In this document: piece after piece, positions 1 through 11,588 of the stretch
Position numbering within the stretch: position 1 is the stretch's first letter
How the letters are laid out: each line of letters opens with the position of its first letter
Source of the DNA: Cristatella mucedo
Lineage: Eukaryota > Bryozoa > Phylactolaemata > Cristatellidae
NCBI GenBank assembly: GCA_009760855.2
Contig: WPIO01000003.1
Span: 469,001-533,000, forward strand
Reading direction: 5' to 3'
DNA length: 64,000 bases
Program-made: the position numbers and the translations under genes
Notes under the pieces: model-generated
Seen by the model: the letters and a program-made list of their open reading frames with translations, nothing else
What the model was told of the DNA's origin: nothing
The model's database searches: none

Positions 1-886
1 AAAGGTTAATGCTCAAAATCGGCTCTGCCAGCATGTGTACTTTTGAGTATGCACGAAATTTAGATGTCGTGTTCCAAAGTTACCTTTCATTAGACGACCA
101 CATCAGCTCCACAGTCAAGTCTGCCTACTCTCAGTTACATAGCATTGATACAATTTGGGCTTGTTCAGACAGGGATGCCACATCTAACTTTGCCCGTGCA
201 TTTGTGACATCCCTTCTCGACTTCTGTAACTATCTGGTTGCTGGTCAACCGGCCTATGCTATCAGGCGCTTACAGCTTTTGCAAAACTCTGCTGCTGTGC
301 TTCACTGTCGTGAGCGTTGAAGTTGCCCATATCACACCACTTCTCGTCGAATTACACTAGCTCCCAGTAAAATTAACGCATCGACTTGAAGGTATTGTCA
401 CTTACTTTTAGGTCCCTTCATTCGTTACTTCCAATATACCTATCAGATCTACTACCCCTGCGAGGCTAGGGCATAGTAACACACACTTTTCTGCATCAAA
501 TCTCTTAGCTACACCTCCTAGGAACCTCATGTCGTTTGGAGATAGTGTTTTAGTTCGTATACTGCCAAAGCCTAGACCTCATTCTCCAACTTGACCACAT
601 TAAAAAAAGAAACTAAAAGTGCATCTATGTATCACAGCATTTAGTGGGTCCGTGTGATTCATCCTTTACGTGCTTATGCGTGCTGACGTTATGCATGCAG
701 CCACTAACCATGTTTGCATGCTAACCCGGTGCATGTCAACCCTAACCATTTTACGCTTGACGTTCCTTGAGCATGCTACCACTAACCATTCGATCGTGCT
801 TCCTTTGCAGCAAATTTAAAGTGCCTTGAAAGAGATTGAGTTCTCTGATGGTGCTATATCAAATGTATTATTATTTTTATTATTAT
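1..886 (+). mobile_element. LINE family A (CR1/L2-type) fragment, RT C-terminus to 3' tail
   Basis: Non-LTR retrotransposon remnant cut by the window edge. Its first 150 bases match the RT-coding region of the fuller copy near 60460-60590, and it runs through the post-RT C-terminal domain into the family 3' end (GTGCCTTGAAAGAGATTGAG, then an ATT-rich tail). Only a 103-codon piece is still open (9-320); the rest is broken by stops and indels, so the copy is dead. Confidence 0.85.
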
Positions 887-2225
887 GAGCTCCCTAAATG
901 TCGTAGATGTCGTATCCATGGTTGTGTGACTCTAAAAGGGTTAGTAGCACTTCATTTGGACTATCGTGGAGAACAAGGTCATACAAATGTTTATTAAGCA
1001 TTCTGTCGGAAATCTAGTCGCAGCATAGTCTGTACTTTGAATGGCTATGCCTGCGCACTTACTTAGTCTTCTGTGGATGGATATGAAGACGTGGAAATAG
1101 GTGCACCTTGTGCTAAATTTAAGTTCGATGTGATATCCCAACCTGTCTCCCGTGTCGTATGAAGCGACTCTCTCCGTACTGCCACCGAAAATGCAGGCCT
1201 GCCGTTTTCATAGGACCGGGGTATCTTTCTATATCGCATACGACCCGTTTTGTGTCCGCTGGGAAAAGGCGAAACATTTTAGCACCTCTTATTTCAATTC
1301 GGTATAGCAAAATTTTATGATCTCTCTTTGGTCGGCCAATGAAAATTGTGGTCGTGAGAAACCCCGGTCAAGCAAACGGTCAGAGGGCATGGCATTGAGA
1401 GGCTCTTGGCCAAGATCCGTTTTCTGTCCTGTTCCGCTTAATTACTAAAAGTTCAGTAACTAGTATCCTCTTATCGGATGCTGCTTCTGCCAGTAGGTGC
1501 CAAGCGCGGAATTTGACAGTTTAGATTCCAATGCTTTGTCAGCAATTCTATCGATCTATCACCTGGCTCTCTGCTTTTCTTCTTTAAACACAAGGAGATA
1601 TGTAAATTCACTGACTTTGAGCTAAAGAAGAGCAGACGACCAAGAAAAACTTGACGGTCTTTATATACTGATGCTACGTTTGGCTCATAGCAAGAGGCAG
1701 GCGGGAGGCAGACCTAGACAATTCGCGTTTAAAGGTGGCAGCCAAGATCGACATGGCGGTGCACCTAGTAGGATGAGAACGGCTGTGTTATCTGTTGTAA
1801 TGCCACCTACCACACAGCAACGTGCGGTGGCTGACAGAGCTTTTGGGCTTTGCCCGAACTGGCTAACCTCGTGAGCTGGCTGTTCAGCCAGCTCGTTTGG
1901 CTTACCGCTAATGTCAATCAGCAGCAGGCCCGCTTTGGCGTACCCAGCACCATAGGCATGGTATATAGGCTGGCCGCCCTACGATGCACAGACACACGGT
2001 CTCTGGAGCTACTGCTGGCGCTCCGTTCCTTATTAAAACTTACTAGTTTCAAATGTGTATTTCTTAGTGGTATTTCGTCCTAAGAACACAATATTATCTA
2101 CGTCCAAATTTGCTTAATCGCAAAGAATGGTACACGCGTTCGTATAGCTTGCTATGGAAGCTAAAATTAACTTCGTTTTTGGCTTGCAACCGATCGTATT
2201 TACATCGCCAGTGTAGCCTTCATAG
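887..2225. other. Unique sequence without supported features
   Basis: Only short chance ORFs (up to about 77 codons) with no recognisable motif, and no convincing repeat. I see nothing to annotate. Confidence 0.5.
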
Positions 2226-2324
2226 AAACACTCTGCAGGCTGCCCATGGTAGCCAGTGGTAGCCAATCCTTCGTCTTAGTCCAGGCACAAGGTGCTCACC
2301 CTTAACCACTCAAGTCATGGGTTC

Positions 2325-2408
2325 TATGGAACCGGACGATGGGACCGGACGATAGCCGCTAAGGCTCTCCGGCTGCTAAATAAATGAGGCTGCTCAATTA
2401 GCTAATCT
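2325..2408 (+). mobile_element. SINE-A fragment (3' part)
   Basis: Matches the 3' body of the tRNA-headed SINE-A family (GATAGCCGCTAAGGCTCT, then AAATGAGGCTGCTCAATTAGCT). The tRNA-like head is not recognisable or is heavily diverged. Confidence 0.6.
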
Positions 2409-2825
2409 TTACTGTATACCTAGCTGGCAAGCTTCCCTGCTTTGAGTCTACTTTTTAACTGCTAGCGGGCGAATGCCGTTATGCAAAGTGGCTTGCATAG
2501 GGCAAAGTAAGGGGTTTGGCAGTTATACAGTGTATGATGTTGAGTTAGGTCACTTTTGTCGAAATGAGGATGCTCAGCCAAAGACTGACCATGACTTTCT
2601 AAGGACGTCATAGGGTCGATATCGCAGCCAGTGATACGTAAAAACATTAACATTAGCACGTTGGCCCGGTGATCGTTCCATCAGTTCTTGTCATAATAAT
2701 TCCACCAAATCTGGGTGATAAATCCCAGGAGTAGGTGAAATAACTGTCTTTGCCTTTCCATTTACCTTTTATATACTGATAAATGCAAACAAGGTAAAGA
2801 TTGGCTGATTAAACAGCTTCTTATG

Positions 2826-2932
2826 TATAGCGGGCAGAAGTGCCATTGCAGCTACCACTCCAGCTTGCAGCAACCAGTAAAGACTTGTCCGCTGAAGGAC
2901 TTGAACCCTTATCCATTCGCTAAAACTTAAGA
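2826..2932 (-). mobile_element. SINE-A-like copy
   Basis: On the minus strand a box-B-like GGGTTCAAGTCC is followed by the family body and ends near TGCCCGCTATAC, in the same order as the other SINE-A copies. It is old and diverged. Confidence 0.55.
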
Positions 2933-2965
2933 GCTTTACACAAATTGGCTTCCCATGTATGAAGT

Positions 2966-3099
2966 TTTAAGCCCTTTTAGAATGTTGAGTCAATGGGCTT
3001 CCCAACATTTTGTGGACATATAGCTTGAGACATTCAGGATAAGGATACTGAGAAACTGCTTGAACGTGGTATGAGGTCCCGTCGGAGCCGTAACGTATG
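2966..3099 (+). repeat. Dispersed direct repeat, copy 1
   Basis: About 134 bases starting TAAGCCCTTTTAGAA and ending near GTCGGAGCCG are repeated in the same orientation at 3981-4115, with roughly 15% differences and small indels. The copies are about 1 kb apart. The family is not recognised. Confidence 0.8.
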
Positions 3100-3980
3100 A
3101 AAAAACGTCTTTTTCAAGGGAATTGTCTGTTGATTCCGCAGCTTGGGCTGCTAATGCATTGTACCCAATTGGTCGTCGGTAGTCTTCTGGTCGTTAGTCG
3201 TCTTTGCAATTGCCTAAGCTTCTGGTTAGAGCTCTGGAGGCTGCTATGATGAATGCTGGCAGAGGGATGGCCAACCTCATTTTCACAATCCATGATGACA
3301 GCTTGAACTCTGAGCTCCTCCAGAAAGATATATTGACAGTATTGGCAACTATTTATAACGGTTGTGGGCTTTTTGAGATGAAGGTTTGTGCTGCCAGCTG
3401 GTTGAGCTATTAGCTGGCAACTTTGACTGTGCTGCCTGGACAATTAGGCTTTGCACCGTTGAGATGCTACAGCTTGGCCATCTATGGCCACATCAACTGG
3501 AAATTTGGAATATATTCTCTGGTTGACTCTTTTGATGTTATTGTCTCTCAATTTGGTTGTATTTCAAGTAAATATAGTGCCGCTGTCCTTCAATGTCGCA
3601 AGATTGACCTTTTCCTAATTATTGCGATTTTTTAAATGACATAAATTTTTTTATTTACTTTCTAGAAAAACATTGCCGTCAACAAAAATGTTTTGCATCT
3701 TTTGAGAGGCTTAACGTATTTCTACAATGCATAGTAATGAATCTGTTGATTTTATACCCAAGCTATATACCGAAGCAAACATTTGACCTTAACTTTTACA
3801 GGTCATCAAAAGGTCAAAGTGGCACTACGGTTACATCAGAATATAGATAATGTTGCCCTTGCAGTTTGCGCCAATTTTCAGGCCGGTTGTTCAATTAATA
3901 TTTGAGAAATATCAGTAAATGTGCTTTGAGGGAGATATCATATAGGGTTGGGGGCATAGCTTCCCGCCCCTCGGCATTTC
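3100..3980. other. Spacer between the two direct repeats; no supported gene
   Basis: Contains overlapping ORFs of 69 and 109 codons on opposite strands (3204-3413 plus, 3114-3443 minus). Neither shows a known motif or splice context. An internal segment of a non-autonomous element bounded by the repeats is possible but unproven. Confidence 0.4.
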
Positions 3981-4115
3981 GCCCTTAAGCCCTTTTAGAA
4001 GGTGGGTCAATTGGTTTCACAACCTTTTTTGGACACATAGCTTGAGGCATTCAGGGTAAGGATACTGATAACTGCTTGAACTAGGTATGAGTTCCCGTCG
4101 GAGCCGCTAACGTGC
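3981..4115 (+). repeat. Dispersed direct repeat, copy 2
   Basis: Second copy of the repeat at 2966-3099. It shares the CTTGAGGCATTCAGGGTAAG-type core and the GTCGGAGCCG end. Confidence 0.8.
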
Positions 4116-4492
4116 GAACCATGCACGGCCACAGCTCCAGCTGGCAGTTAACGAAACTCGTCAACGCAGAACTGTGCGGGGGGGGGGTGAATTGAAAGCA
4201 ATTAAACAATACAGAGGCTCATTAAGTCAATAATAGGCACATTCGGAAGAAAACAATAAACTGTATGATTTTTAAGTACTAACATAATGTTACTGCATTG
4301 CATTTGAAAGATATACTTTGGCCTCATGGGCTTGCTCGTAAGTCTTGACAATGGTCAGCACGAAGCAGCAACAAAGCGTCATCCATAAATCACGGATAAG
4401 TTCTCTTTAACCCAGGGCGGTCATTCTTGACAATTTAAATGGTTCCTGGCTGTACCGAGAGAAATTGGGTGCTGAACTGTCAGGGATTGTAG

Positions 4493-4564
4493 TCCTTGGT
4501 AGTATAGTGGTTAGTATCCCCGCCTGTCACGCGGGAGACCGGGGTTCAATTCCCCGCCAAGGAG
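4493..4564 (+). tRNA. tRNA-Asp (GTC)
   Basis: An intact 72-nt tRNA gene that decodes GAC/GAU. The acceptor stem TCCTTGG (4493-4499) pairs fully with CCAAGGA (4557-4563), and G4564 is the discriminator base. The anticodon GTC is at 4526-4528 in a CCTGTCACG loop with a perfect CCCGC/GCGGG stem. Box A (TAGTATAGTGG) and box B (GGTTCAATTCC) are internal polymerase III promoter elements. A TTTT run at 4568-4571 is a minimal pol III terminator. There is no intron and CCA is not encoded, as in eukaryotes. A SINE begins about 8 bases after the 3' end. Stem integrity argues for a functional gene rather than a SINE head. Confidence 0.95.
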
Positions 4565-4567
4565 TAC

Positions 4568-4571
4568 TTTT
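4568..4571 (+). terminator. Pol III T4 terminator of tRNA-Asp
   Basis: A run of four T on the sense strand four bases after the mature tRNA end, the usual minimal RNA polymerase III stop signal. Confidence 0.6.
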
Positions 4572-4572
4572 G

Positions 4573-4745
4573 GTGAGCCGTAATGGCACACTAGGTAAGA
4601 TGGTTGCTTTCATGACCTCGGTCCGAGGTCGTGGGTTCGATTTCTGTGGTGGGCGATCCTCTATCGCCACTGCAAGCGGTGGTGATAGCCGTAAAGGCTC
4701 TTCTGTCGCTATACAAAAGGAGGCAGTTTAAGCAGCTATGATTTC
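4573..4745 (+). mobile_element. SINE-A, near full length
   Basis: tRNA-derived SINE. The head GTGAGCCGTAATGGCACACTAGG holds box A, and GGTCGTGGGTTCGATTTC is box B. The body then includes GCGGTGGTGATAGCC and GGCTCTTCTGTCGCTATAC and ends near TTTAAGCAGC. Other copies are at 18712, 25876, 50447 (minus) and 57188. It lies directly behind the tRNA-Asp gene. Confidence 0.85.
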
Positions 4746-5600
4746 TTTTATTGTAGAAACACAGCCCAGTTGGCACCAGTGGCTGACTAGCTACTGGCTG
4801 CACCTGAAACAAAACAGGAGAAGCTCTTACGATCGTGGACAGGCCAAGGCAAAAACTGGGCAGCGATGTTAGGAAAATATACTAACATCTTCCCGACCGC
4901 CTGAACCCATTATGTCCGGGATTTCAAGGCACACAAATGACTCACTCCGAGATTCCTGAAACATCAAGCTGCTAAATTTAAACCACGGGCTCAACTATGA
5001 AATTGACCCAGCGAAACCCCCGGGGCGTATGAGATAAAGCCACACTAAAAAATGGAAATGGCTGGCGACCAAACGCTCGAGTTTATCGAGGCGTTCAGGG
5101 CAAGTCCTAGTTTACGGGATGCCCGTAGCCCGATTTTTAGAAATGCAATAACAAGAAGAGGGCTCCGTCCACAATGACTCTTGCAGCAGTTTACTGAATT
5201 TCTGCAGCTACTGGCCCTGCGGCTTCCGTCGGAAGGTCTCTCTTATTATCCTGCCTCCCGCATTAGAGAACGGGCTGTGGGCGGGACTCAGTCTGCCGTC
5301 AAATCGTCCTCGTAAACGTCCTAACAAGGAGGAAAGTCGGCATCAGTCCGGAGAAAAGTCGATCGTCTAAATGAAGCTTTAAAATAAATCCGCAGCCGCA
5401 GAGATGCGCAGGATGAAGATCTGGATGCTACATAATCTAAGGCGTGCTGCTCGGAGTGCCTCTTTGGACCTGTCTAAAAATGTCAAAATCTCTAAACCTC
5501 TAAAAACTATAATTTCCGCTTAATAAATAGGCTCGCTTCTCGGGAAACTGGCCCAGAACTTTAATGCCAACCTAGTAGCCTTTTTTGCACTATCTAAAAA
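4746..5600. other. No supported features
   Basis: Mixed-composition sequence with no long ORF. I see nothing convincing here. Confidence 0.4.
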
Positions 5601-5601
5601 G

Positions 5602-5745
5602 TGCTATCTCATATATTGATTTTGGTGCAATTTGGCACGGCGGTTAATGTCACACTATACATGATTTCAATAGATTAACAAAGTCGCGACCGAGGAAAGC
5701 AGGCTTTGCATGAAGGGTGGAGCACCCAGAAACCTGCGCTTCGCT
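5602..5745 (+). repeat. Direct repeat pair 2, copy 1
   Basis: About 140 bases (core TTTCAATAGATTAACAAAGT, then GGAAAGCAGGCTTTGC and GCACCCAGAAA) recur in the same orientation at 6160-6295, about 556 bases away. Identity is high, roughly 85-90% by eye. Confidence 0.85.
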
Positions 5746-6159
5746 GCAGACAAACATCTGAAGTGGCTCTCTAATCCCGATATGTACGGTAGGCAGCTAA
5801 AAAAAAAGGTATTGGCTTCCTAGGGGTATGGGTAACTTTATGGCAAACCAGAGGCTGTAACCTCGGTAATTATCTTTGGGGCAGCCCCTTCAGCCAAATC
5901 CGGAGCTCTAGCAACGCAACGGACCGACACCCCTGCTCGTCCCCTAGAGCTGAGGATCCGATTTAAGCCAAGGCAGCGAAATGTACAGCAGTAAATCAAA
6001 TGGTCAGGTTGTTTAATGATGTCAAAATGTCACTGCATTACGGCTGTGATTAGTTGGTATGCTTCATGTGCAGGCACAATGTATGCCGTAGGGAGTCAGC
6101 TGGCTCGAGATGAAGCAATCACGCCCCGCCACGAAGTACTTAGGCAAAAGTGAGCTCAA

Positions 6160-6295
6160 CATCGCATCTCATATACGGATATTGGGTGCAATTTGACACA
6201 GCGGCTAATGTCAAGCTATACACGATTTCAATAGATTAACAAAGTCGCGGCCAAGGAAAGCAGGCTTTGCGAGAAGGGTGGGGCACCCAGAAAAT
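6160..6295 (+). repeat. Direct repeat pair 2, copy 2
   Basis: Partner of 5602-5745. The flanks do not show the TG...CA ends expected of LTRs, so a local duplication or two insertions of one short element are equally possible. Confidence 0.85.
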
Positions 6296-6714
6296 GCAAA
6301 TGCAGCGCATCGGATACCTGGATAAAGCTCAAACACAGCTTCGCAGAGGGGTCAAGGAGGCCAATGGTACTCATGTCGGGCTGCTCTGGCAACACTCGTT
6401 TGATGCGATCAGTAAAGCTCAGCTCCGTCTTGCTCTCTAATAAAGCGGCATCAGTCCTGGCACGACGCTGCTGATGCCCACGACGCACGCAAGGGAAAGT
6501 GTATGCAGTGACTCTACTGCAAAGAGCGACCAAACTTTTTCCAGATAGAACAATTGCTGTAGACGAAACCCAACTTTCCCCACCCATCTTCTCCACCCCA
6601 GACTTTCCTAAAACGAAGATCAGCTGATCAACTATTCGAGGGCAGGGGACCACTAGCCCGTCTTCACCCGAGGATCAAGCGTTATTTCGAGTGCCGCTCC
6701 TCGCATGCTGTAGC

Positions 6715-6775
6715 GTACCTAGCAGCGTCATACCTAGCAGCGTCATACCTAGCAGCGTCATACCTAGCAGCGTAG
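6715..6775 (+). repeat. 15-bp minisatellite, about four units
   Basis: Near-perfect tandem repeats of CGTCATACCTAGCAG. No surrounding gene gives it a coding role. Confidence 0.9.
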
Positions 6776-6779
6776 CAGC

Positions 6780-8550
6780 CCTTTCAAAGGCAATATAGTA
6801 AAAAGTGTAAGCAGGCTGGGTTCGGGTGGCTGGGACCAGGCTGCTGTAATGAGGGTCACCGGCTAGGCCGGGGTCGGACCTACGGCATGTGTGGTGACGT
6901 AAGGTCACCGGGGCTCATGGGTACGGGAAGTTGGCCAAGTAAGTAGTGGTGTTGGAGGCTCCCGGTCTCGCCGAGTTATGCTCCTGGATTCGTGCAGGCG
7001 TGCTCTGGCGATGCTGCCACGCACGCAAGGGAACGAGTACCCAAGGCCCGAGCGGAGCTGGATAGCTCGCTCGTTGTTGACTTGTTTTTTATTCCGCGTT
7101 CCCCATATAGCGTGTTCGTGATCCCCCCCCCGTGTGTTGGCGTCTTTCGGCGGCAGCTTACGACTGTGGTAGTTGTCGACTCGGACTAGTCAGCAGTTAC
7201 TCAGCCAGCCGGGTTTTGGACGGCGTACGCTCGTACTGTTGGATTCGGAGTCGGTACAACGACAGGACTGCAGAAGCCGACTGACCGCAACTAACACGTT
7301 TGTTCGCGCTTGCTGCGTCGTCTTGCGCCCCGTAGTGTACTGTGTATAGTACCCTCCCCGTAGACTTGTTTAGTTCCCCTGTTGTTGTTGGCGTATGAAT
7401 ATCATAAAGAGGTCTAACCTGACGGCCGCTCAACTTACCCTAGCTCGGCGGCATGGCGAGCGGCAGCGTGGCCGGAGTATGGCGGGGTTTGGCGGGAATT
7501 AGCCTCTGGCCCCTGGAACTCGGTTACAAGAGTATCTGAACCCTTACGCCCGATAGCGAGTCGCGGTTGCTTGTGCATAAGGTAAAGTACTCCGCTTGAA
7601 TCAGAGCAGGCGCTTGAGTATATGTATTGCTCATATGTATTTTATACTCGCTGGCCGCGCCAACCTCTATCGCCTCATGCCTTCTGCTGTGAGGCGACGC
7701 CTGCAAGTGGAAATTGCAATGAAAAGCGGCCAGCACAGGGAAAACACGCGTTTATTGGCAGCCAAGTTCTGTTTACGACCCACAGCTCAGGCCAGGTGTG
7801 GCCTCTCCCGATTAGACGCGTTTTTGTGGCTCCACCCAGGTAGCTCTGCTATCGCAAACGAGGTATTCTCGGCTTGAGGACGTCAGGTACGAAAGGTTAC
7901 AAAGGGTCATCGAACCCTGCTGTGAATTAAAACCCACCGCTTGCTGGTGTTCTGGACAGGTTTTCAGGGTGGAGCAGAACAACACTTTCTAATAGCAAGG
8001 CTGGATCTGGAGCTGCTAATGGCCGGTTCACCTGTTATTTCTACAGCTGCCGGTAGCGGATTCAAATCATTTTGCCGACATCCTGACCAACTGGCTCGGC
8101 TTTCTCTTTGCGTCCATCGGCGTCCTGCAAGATGTAGATGTACACACAGGCCTTGCCACAATGACCGTTCCCCCGATTTTTTTTCAATGCTTGCGTTACC
8201 TGCCAGTTCGAGGATGTTTGCAAAAGTGATCGCTCAGTGGTTCTAGCTATGTCGACTGATGCCCGTCAATATGGCGATACGACTGTCAATCTCCACGAGT
8301 ATCGATACCACGAGTATGCACTCACGTCACCAATCATACGGATGTTCGACTTTTTGAAAGCTATTCAAGACCTTCAAGCAATTCCGTGACAGGCAAACAT
8401 GGACAGGCAATGGGCAAGTGCTCTGAGCCAGTTATCTTACTCTGATGCAGCAAAAGGTTGGTAAGATCATATCGCCGAGCAGCCGACTACCGTGACTATC
8501 ATTTGCCTGCCACAGGGTTAAGCCTAGTCCATCAATATAATTGTATCAGC
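6780..8550. other. No supported features
   Basis: Several ORFs of 65-101 codons overlap on both strands without motif or splice context. I cannot support a gene here. Confidence 0.4.
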
Positions 8551-8553
8551 TAT

Positions 8554-9560
8554 AGTAATAATAATTAGACATTTTTAGAGCAGCCTGAGAGAATTAAATA
8601 GCTTTCTAGGCACTTTACACATGCTCGAAAGGAACCATGTGAATTAGCTTGTGATAGCGTATACAGCCGCGCAATGCATACACGCACAGAGGACAGTTCA
8701 GCCGGCAAATCCTGTGTGAAGAAAATGCTATTTTAGCTTTTTTTAAATTTTGTAAAGTCTCGAATAGTGGCCCACTAGTCGGGAGGGAATTTTGGGCTTT
8801 AAAAGCTTGTGAACATGAAGTCATAGTCGACCAAAGCATTTGAGGCAGGTTATAGGCACAGATAAAAGACTGGAGTAAGAAGAGAGAGTGATTCGATGCT
8901 TAGCCTGAGTGGTAAGTAGTTCAGATACGTATGATGGAGCAAGAGAATGAACGGTCTTAAAAGTTAGTGTTTAAATGTTAAGTTCATCCGCGGCTGGATT
9001 AAGAGTCAGTTCAGATTGTTTGGAGTAATTTTGCAATCAAGTAGCTCACGACGATCACGACTTGCAGCAGAGTTTTGCACCAAATCTAAACGCTTTAGTG
9101 CACAGACCAGATGACCTGACAGTTACATACTCCAGTCAAAGCAGGCCAGAATGTTTGCACTGTTGAAAGTGGGCATGCTTTACTGTGGACCTTATATGTG
9201 CAAGATCAATTTGGAACAGGACACCCAGATTGCCTGCACATGCTGCAGTAGGTTTTCAATTTCTGTGTAACAATAGGTAAGCCTATAACTAGTAAGTTAG
9301 TTGTATCAACTGTCAATCTGAGAAATTTTGTTGTCGCCTTCTTTTAAACGTCAGCAATACAAGCAGCAAAGGAGTTGAGAGTGGTCGACGTGGTAGACGG
9401 CAGAGAGGGCCCAAATTGTTCATAGCGGATTCGTCGCAGGACATGTCCCCCTGATGTAAGACCTAAACTATGGTAGTGCAGAGCCAGTGATGTCCCACTG
9501 ACGTAAGACCTAAACTATGGTAGTGCAGATCCAGTGATGCCCAGATGAGATCTCACAGAA
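8554..9560 (-). mobile_element. LINE family A copy, old and diverged
   Basis: On the minus strand the 3' tail (GTGCCTAGAAAGCTATTTAA followed by AT-rich sequence) is preceded by a strongly decayed post-RT and RT region aligning with the copy at 45170-46660. A 47-bp tandem duplication lies near its 5' end (9446-9540). No long frame survives. Confidence 0.7.
9446..9540 (-). repeat. 47-bp tandem duplication within a LINE
   Basis: The segment containing GTAAGACCTAAACTATGGTA occurs twice with a period of 47 bases (starts 9456 and 9503). It corresponds to the RT region just upstream of the active-site block in better copies. Confidence 0.8.
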
Positions 9561-9627
9561 ACAGAGTAGTGGGCTGTTACCAGCGGCAGTCAGTAGCCAA
9601 TAGCCATGAAGTGCTGCCAAAAGACAA

Positions 9628-10135
9628 TTATAACAATAATACATTTGATCTAGCACCCTCTGAGAACTCGATCTCTTTTTAGGAACTTCACAGTTTCTAA
9701 AAAGGAAGCGCGATCGAAAGGTTAGTGGCAGTATGCTCAATAAACAACAAGAAAAACGTGGTTAAGTGTGAATTGCTCAGGGTCAGCACGCAAGCTTTGT
9801 TAGTGGCTGCACGCATAGTATCAGCACGCATAAGCACATAAAGGATGAATCACAGGGACCCACTAAATGTTGTCATAAATAGGTGCGTTTTTTGTTTCTT
9901 TTTTGATGTGGACAATTCAGGAGATGTCGTGATGCAAGTCGAGAGTGGTTCCAGTCTTTGGGAGCATAGGAACTAAAGGTACGGTCTGCAAAGGATTTGA
10001 GATTTGTACGAGGTATGGTTAGACAGCTAGACTCGAAAAAGCGGGTGGTACGATGCTTAGCGTGGTGGAGGAGTAGATCTGATAGGTTTGCTGGAGCTAA
10101 AAAATAAAGAGACCTAACAATCACTTTGGTATACA
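9628..10135 (-). mobile_element. LINE family A, 5'-truncated 3' end
   Basis: Minus-strand copy beginning with an ATT tail and the family 3' end. It includes the block that encodes (with breaks) LPRTNLKSFADRTFSSYAPK-like residues at 9873-10124. It stops in the post-RT domain, the usual outcome of incomplete target-primed reverse transcription. Confidence 0.85.
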
Positions 10136-10938
10136 GGACATGTTATTATGGACCCTATTGCTTATATTTTTTAGCACTGTACTTGGGCTCAGTGATATGG
10201 AATGAATGCCCATATAAAAGCTAGCCCAAGCTTAATAAACTGAAAAAACTGGACAGTGCTTGAAGTGAACTCGGAGATCGAGGCGAGGACCATTAACCTG
10301 AAAAGTACAGAACTGGAAGTGAAACCAGCCACAGTAATCTGCAGAGTTGGTGATATAAGGATCGTCATCCTGTCACATATTTATGATAACCACTAGCATA
10401 GTATCAGTCGTGGCAGCTCCTGATGCAGTATGTGACTGCGAGCTAGATATCTGATCGTGCACGTGATGAAATGTTATCGAGCCACTGAAATCAAGAAACG
10501 GCAGCTTCGATTCCACATTATGTGTAACAGCGTTCCGGGTTTACCAATTAAATTTCCCGCCAATGCCCACGGGCGTTCTCAAGCAATGGCCCGGCCCGTT
10601 CTTTATTTCCGGACTAAAGTACAGTTATTATTTCAAAAAAAGAGCTGTATCACAGTTCGTTATATGGGGAGGTTGGCTGGCGTTGGTAGTCGGAGGCTGT
10701 AGCAAGAGAATGCCCACATATTGTGCTACCAAATTTGGTTGGTTCTCCTGAAACACCGTTTTTTCTAATGAGGAATCAAGATAGAAGCTGAGCTTTTTGC
10801 TTTTCGTGGAAAGAGCAGCTGCATCGCAGATCGATTTGGATGGAAGGTTGGCAGGACCGGGCCATTAGAGGCCGTAGCTTGAGGACGCGAAAGCGAAATC
10901 ACTCTCAGGATCACAGACTTGGGTAAAGTCTCTCCGCT
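10136..10938. other. No supported features
   Basis: Short ORFs only, with no recognisable repeat or motif. Confidence 0.4.
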
Positions 10939-10939
10939 T

Positions 10940-11557
10940 CTTTTGCTTGATCTTCCTGCAGTCTTTGATACAGTTGACCACAAAGTCCTTCCTGAGCGGC
11001 TTTCATCCTGCCCGGCCATCACAAGGCATTTCACTGCAACGGCTCAGATCCTATCTCAGTGGGAGATTCCAGAGTATTGATGTGAACGAAAAAGCGGTCA
11101 CCCCAAGAGATATTGAAGTGTGGGCTACCTCGGGGATCTGTGCTCGGTCCGCTACTTTTCACAGTTTATTCTCTCCCTCTTGCCGTTGCGATCGCCAAGG
11201 ACAATCAAGGCTTTCACTTCTGCCTGGAACTCACTTCCGACTGGCATGACGACATCCCCTGACATAACGGCATTTAAATTAAAAAAGCTAAAAAAAAGCA
11301 TCTATTTATTACAGCATTTAGTGGGTCCGTATGACTCGTCCTTAGTGTGCTTATGCGGGCTAACACTGTGCATGCTGCCACTAACCATATTTGTATGCTG
11401 CTCTTGTGAACGTCACCTGTAACCATGTTATATTTGCCGTCAATGAGCATCTAACACGAGCCATTCGATCATGCTTCCTGTAACCTAGTGTAAAGTGCCT
11501 AGAAAGAGATTAAGTTATCAGACGAGCTATACAAATCTATTATTATTATTGTTATTA
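10940..11557 (+). mobile_element. LINE family A copy with internal deletion
   Basis: Starts in the RT domain (frame resembling LPAVFDTVDHKVL) and continues through the LRSYLSGRFQSIDVN-type block to the segment for a GFHF motif near 11215. It then jumps directly to the C-terminal WNSLPTGMTTSPD block at about 11225 and runs to the 3' tail (ATT)n at 11540-11557. The YADD active-site block and roughly 900 bases of family sequence are missing. Confidence 0.8.
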
Positions 11558-11588
11558 TGCAGATGGCACTAATGATTATGCAGATTTT

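Noticed and set aside
5602-6295. LTR retrotransposon with short LTRs
   Set aside because: No TG...CA ends, primer-binding site, polypurine tract or gag/pol frame between the repeats.
6228-6653. 141-codon minus-strand ORF as a gene
   Set aside because: Overlaps a repeat at its end, shows no known motif and has no splice or promoter context.
6715-6775. CRISPR-like array
   Set aside because: The units are contiguous without spacers; it is a 15-bp minisatellite in a eukaryotic genome.
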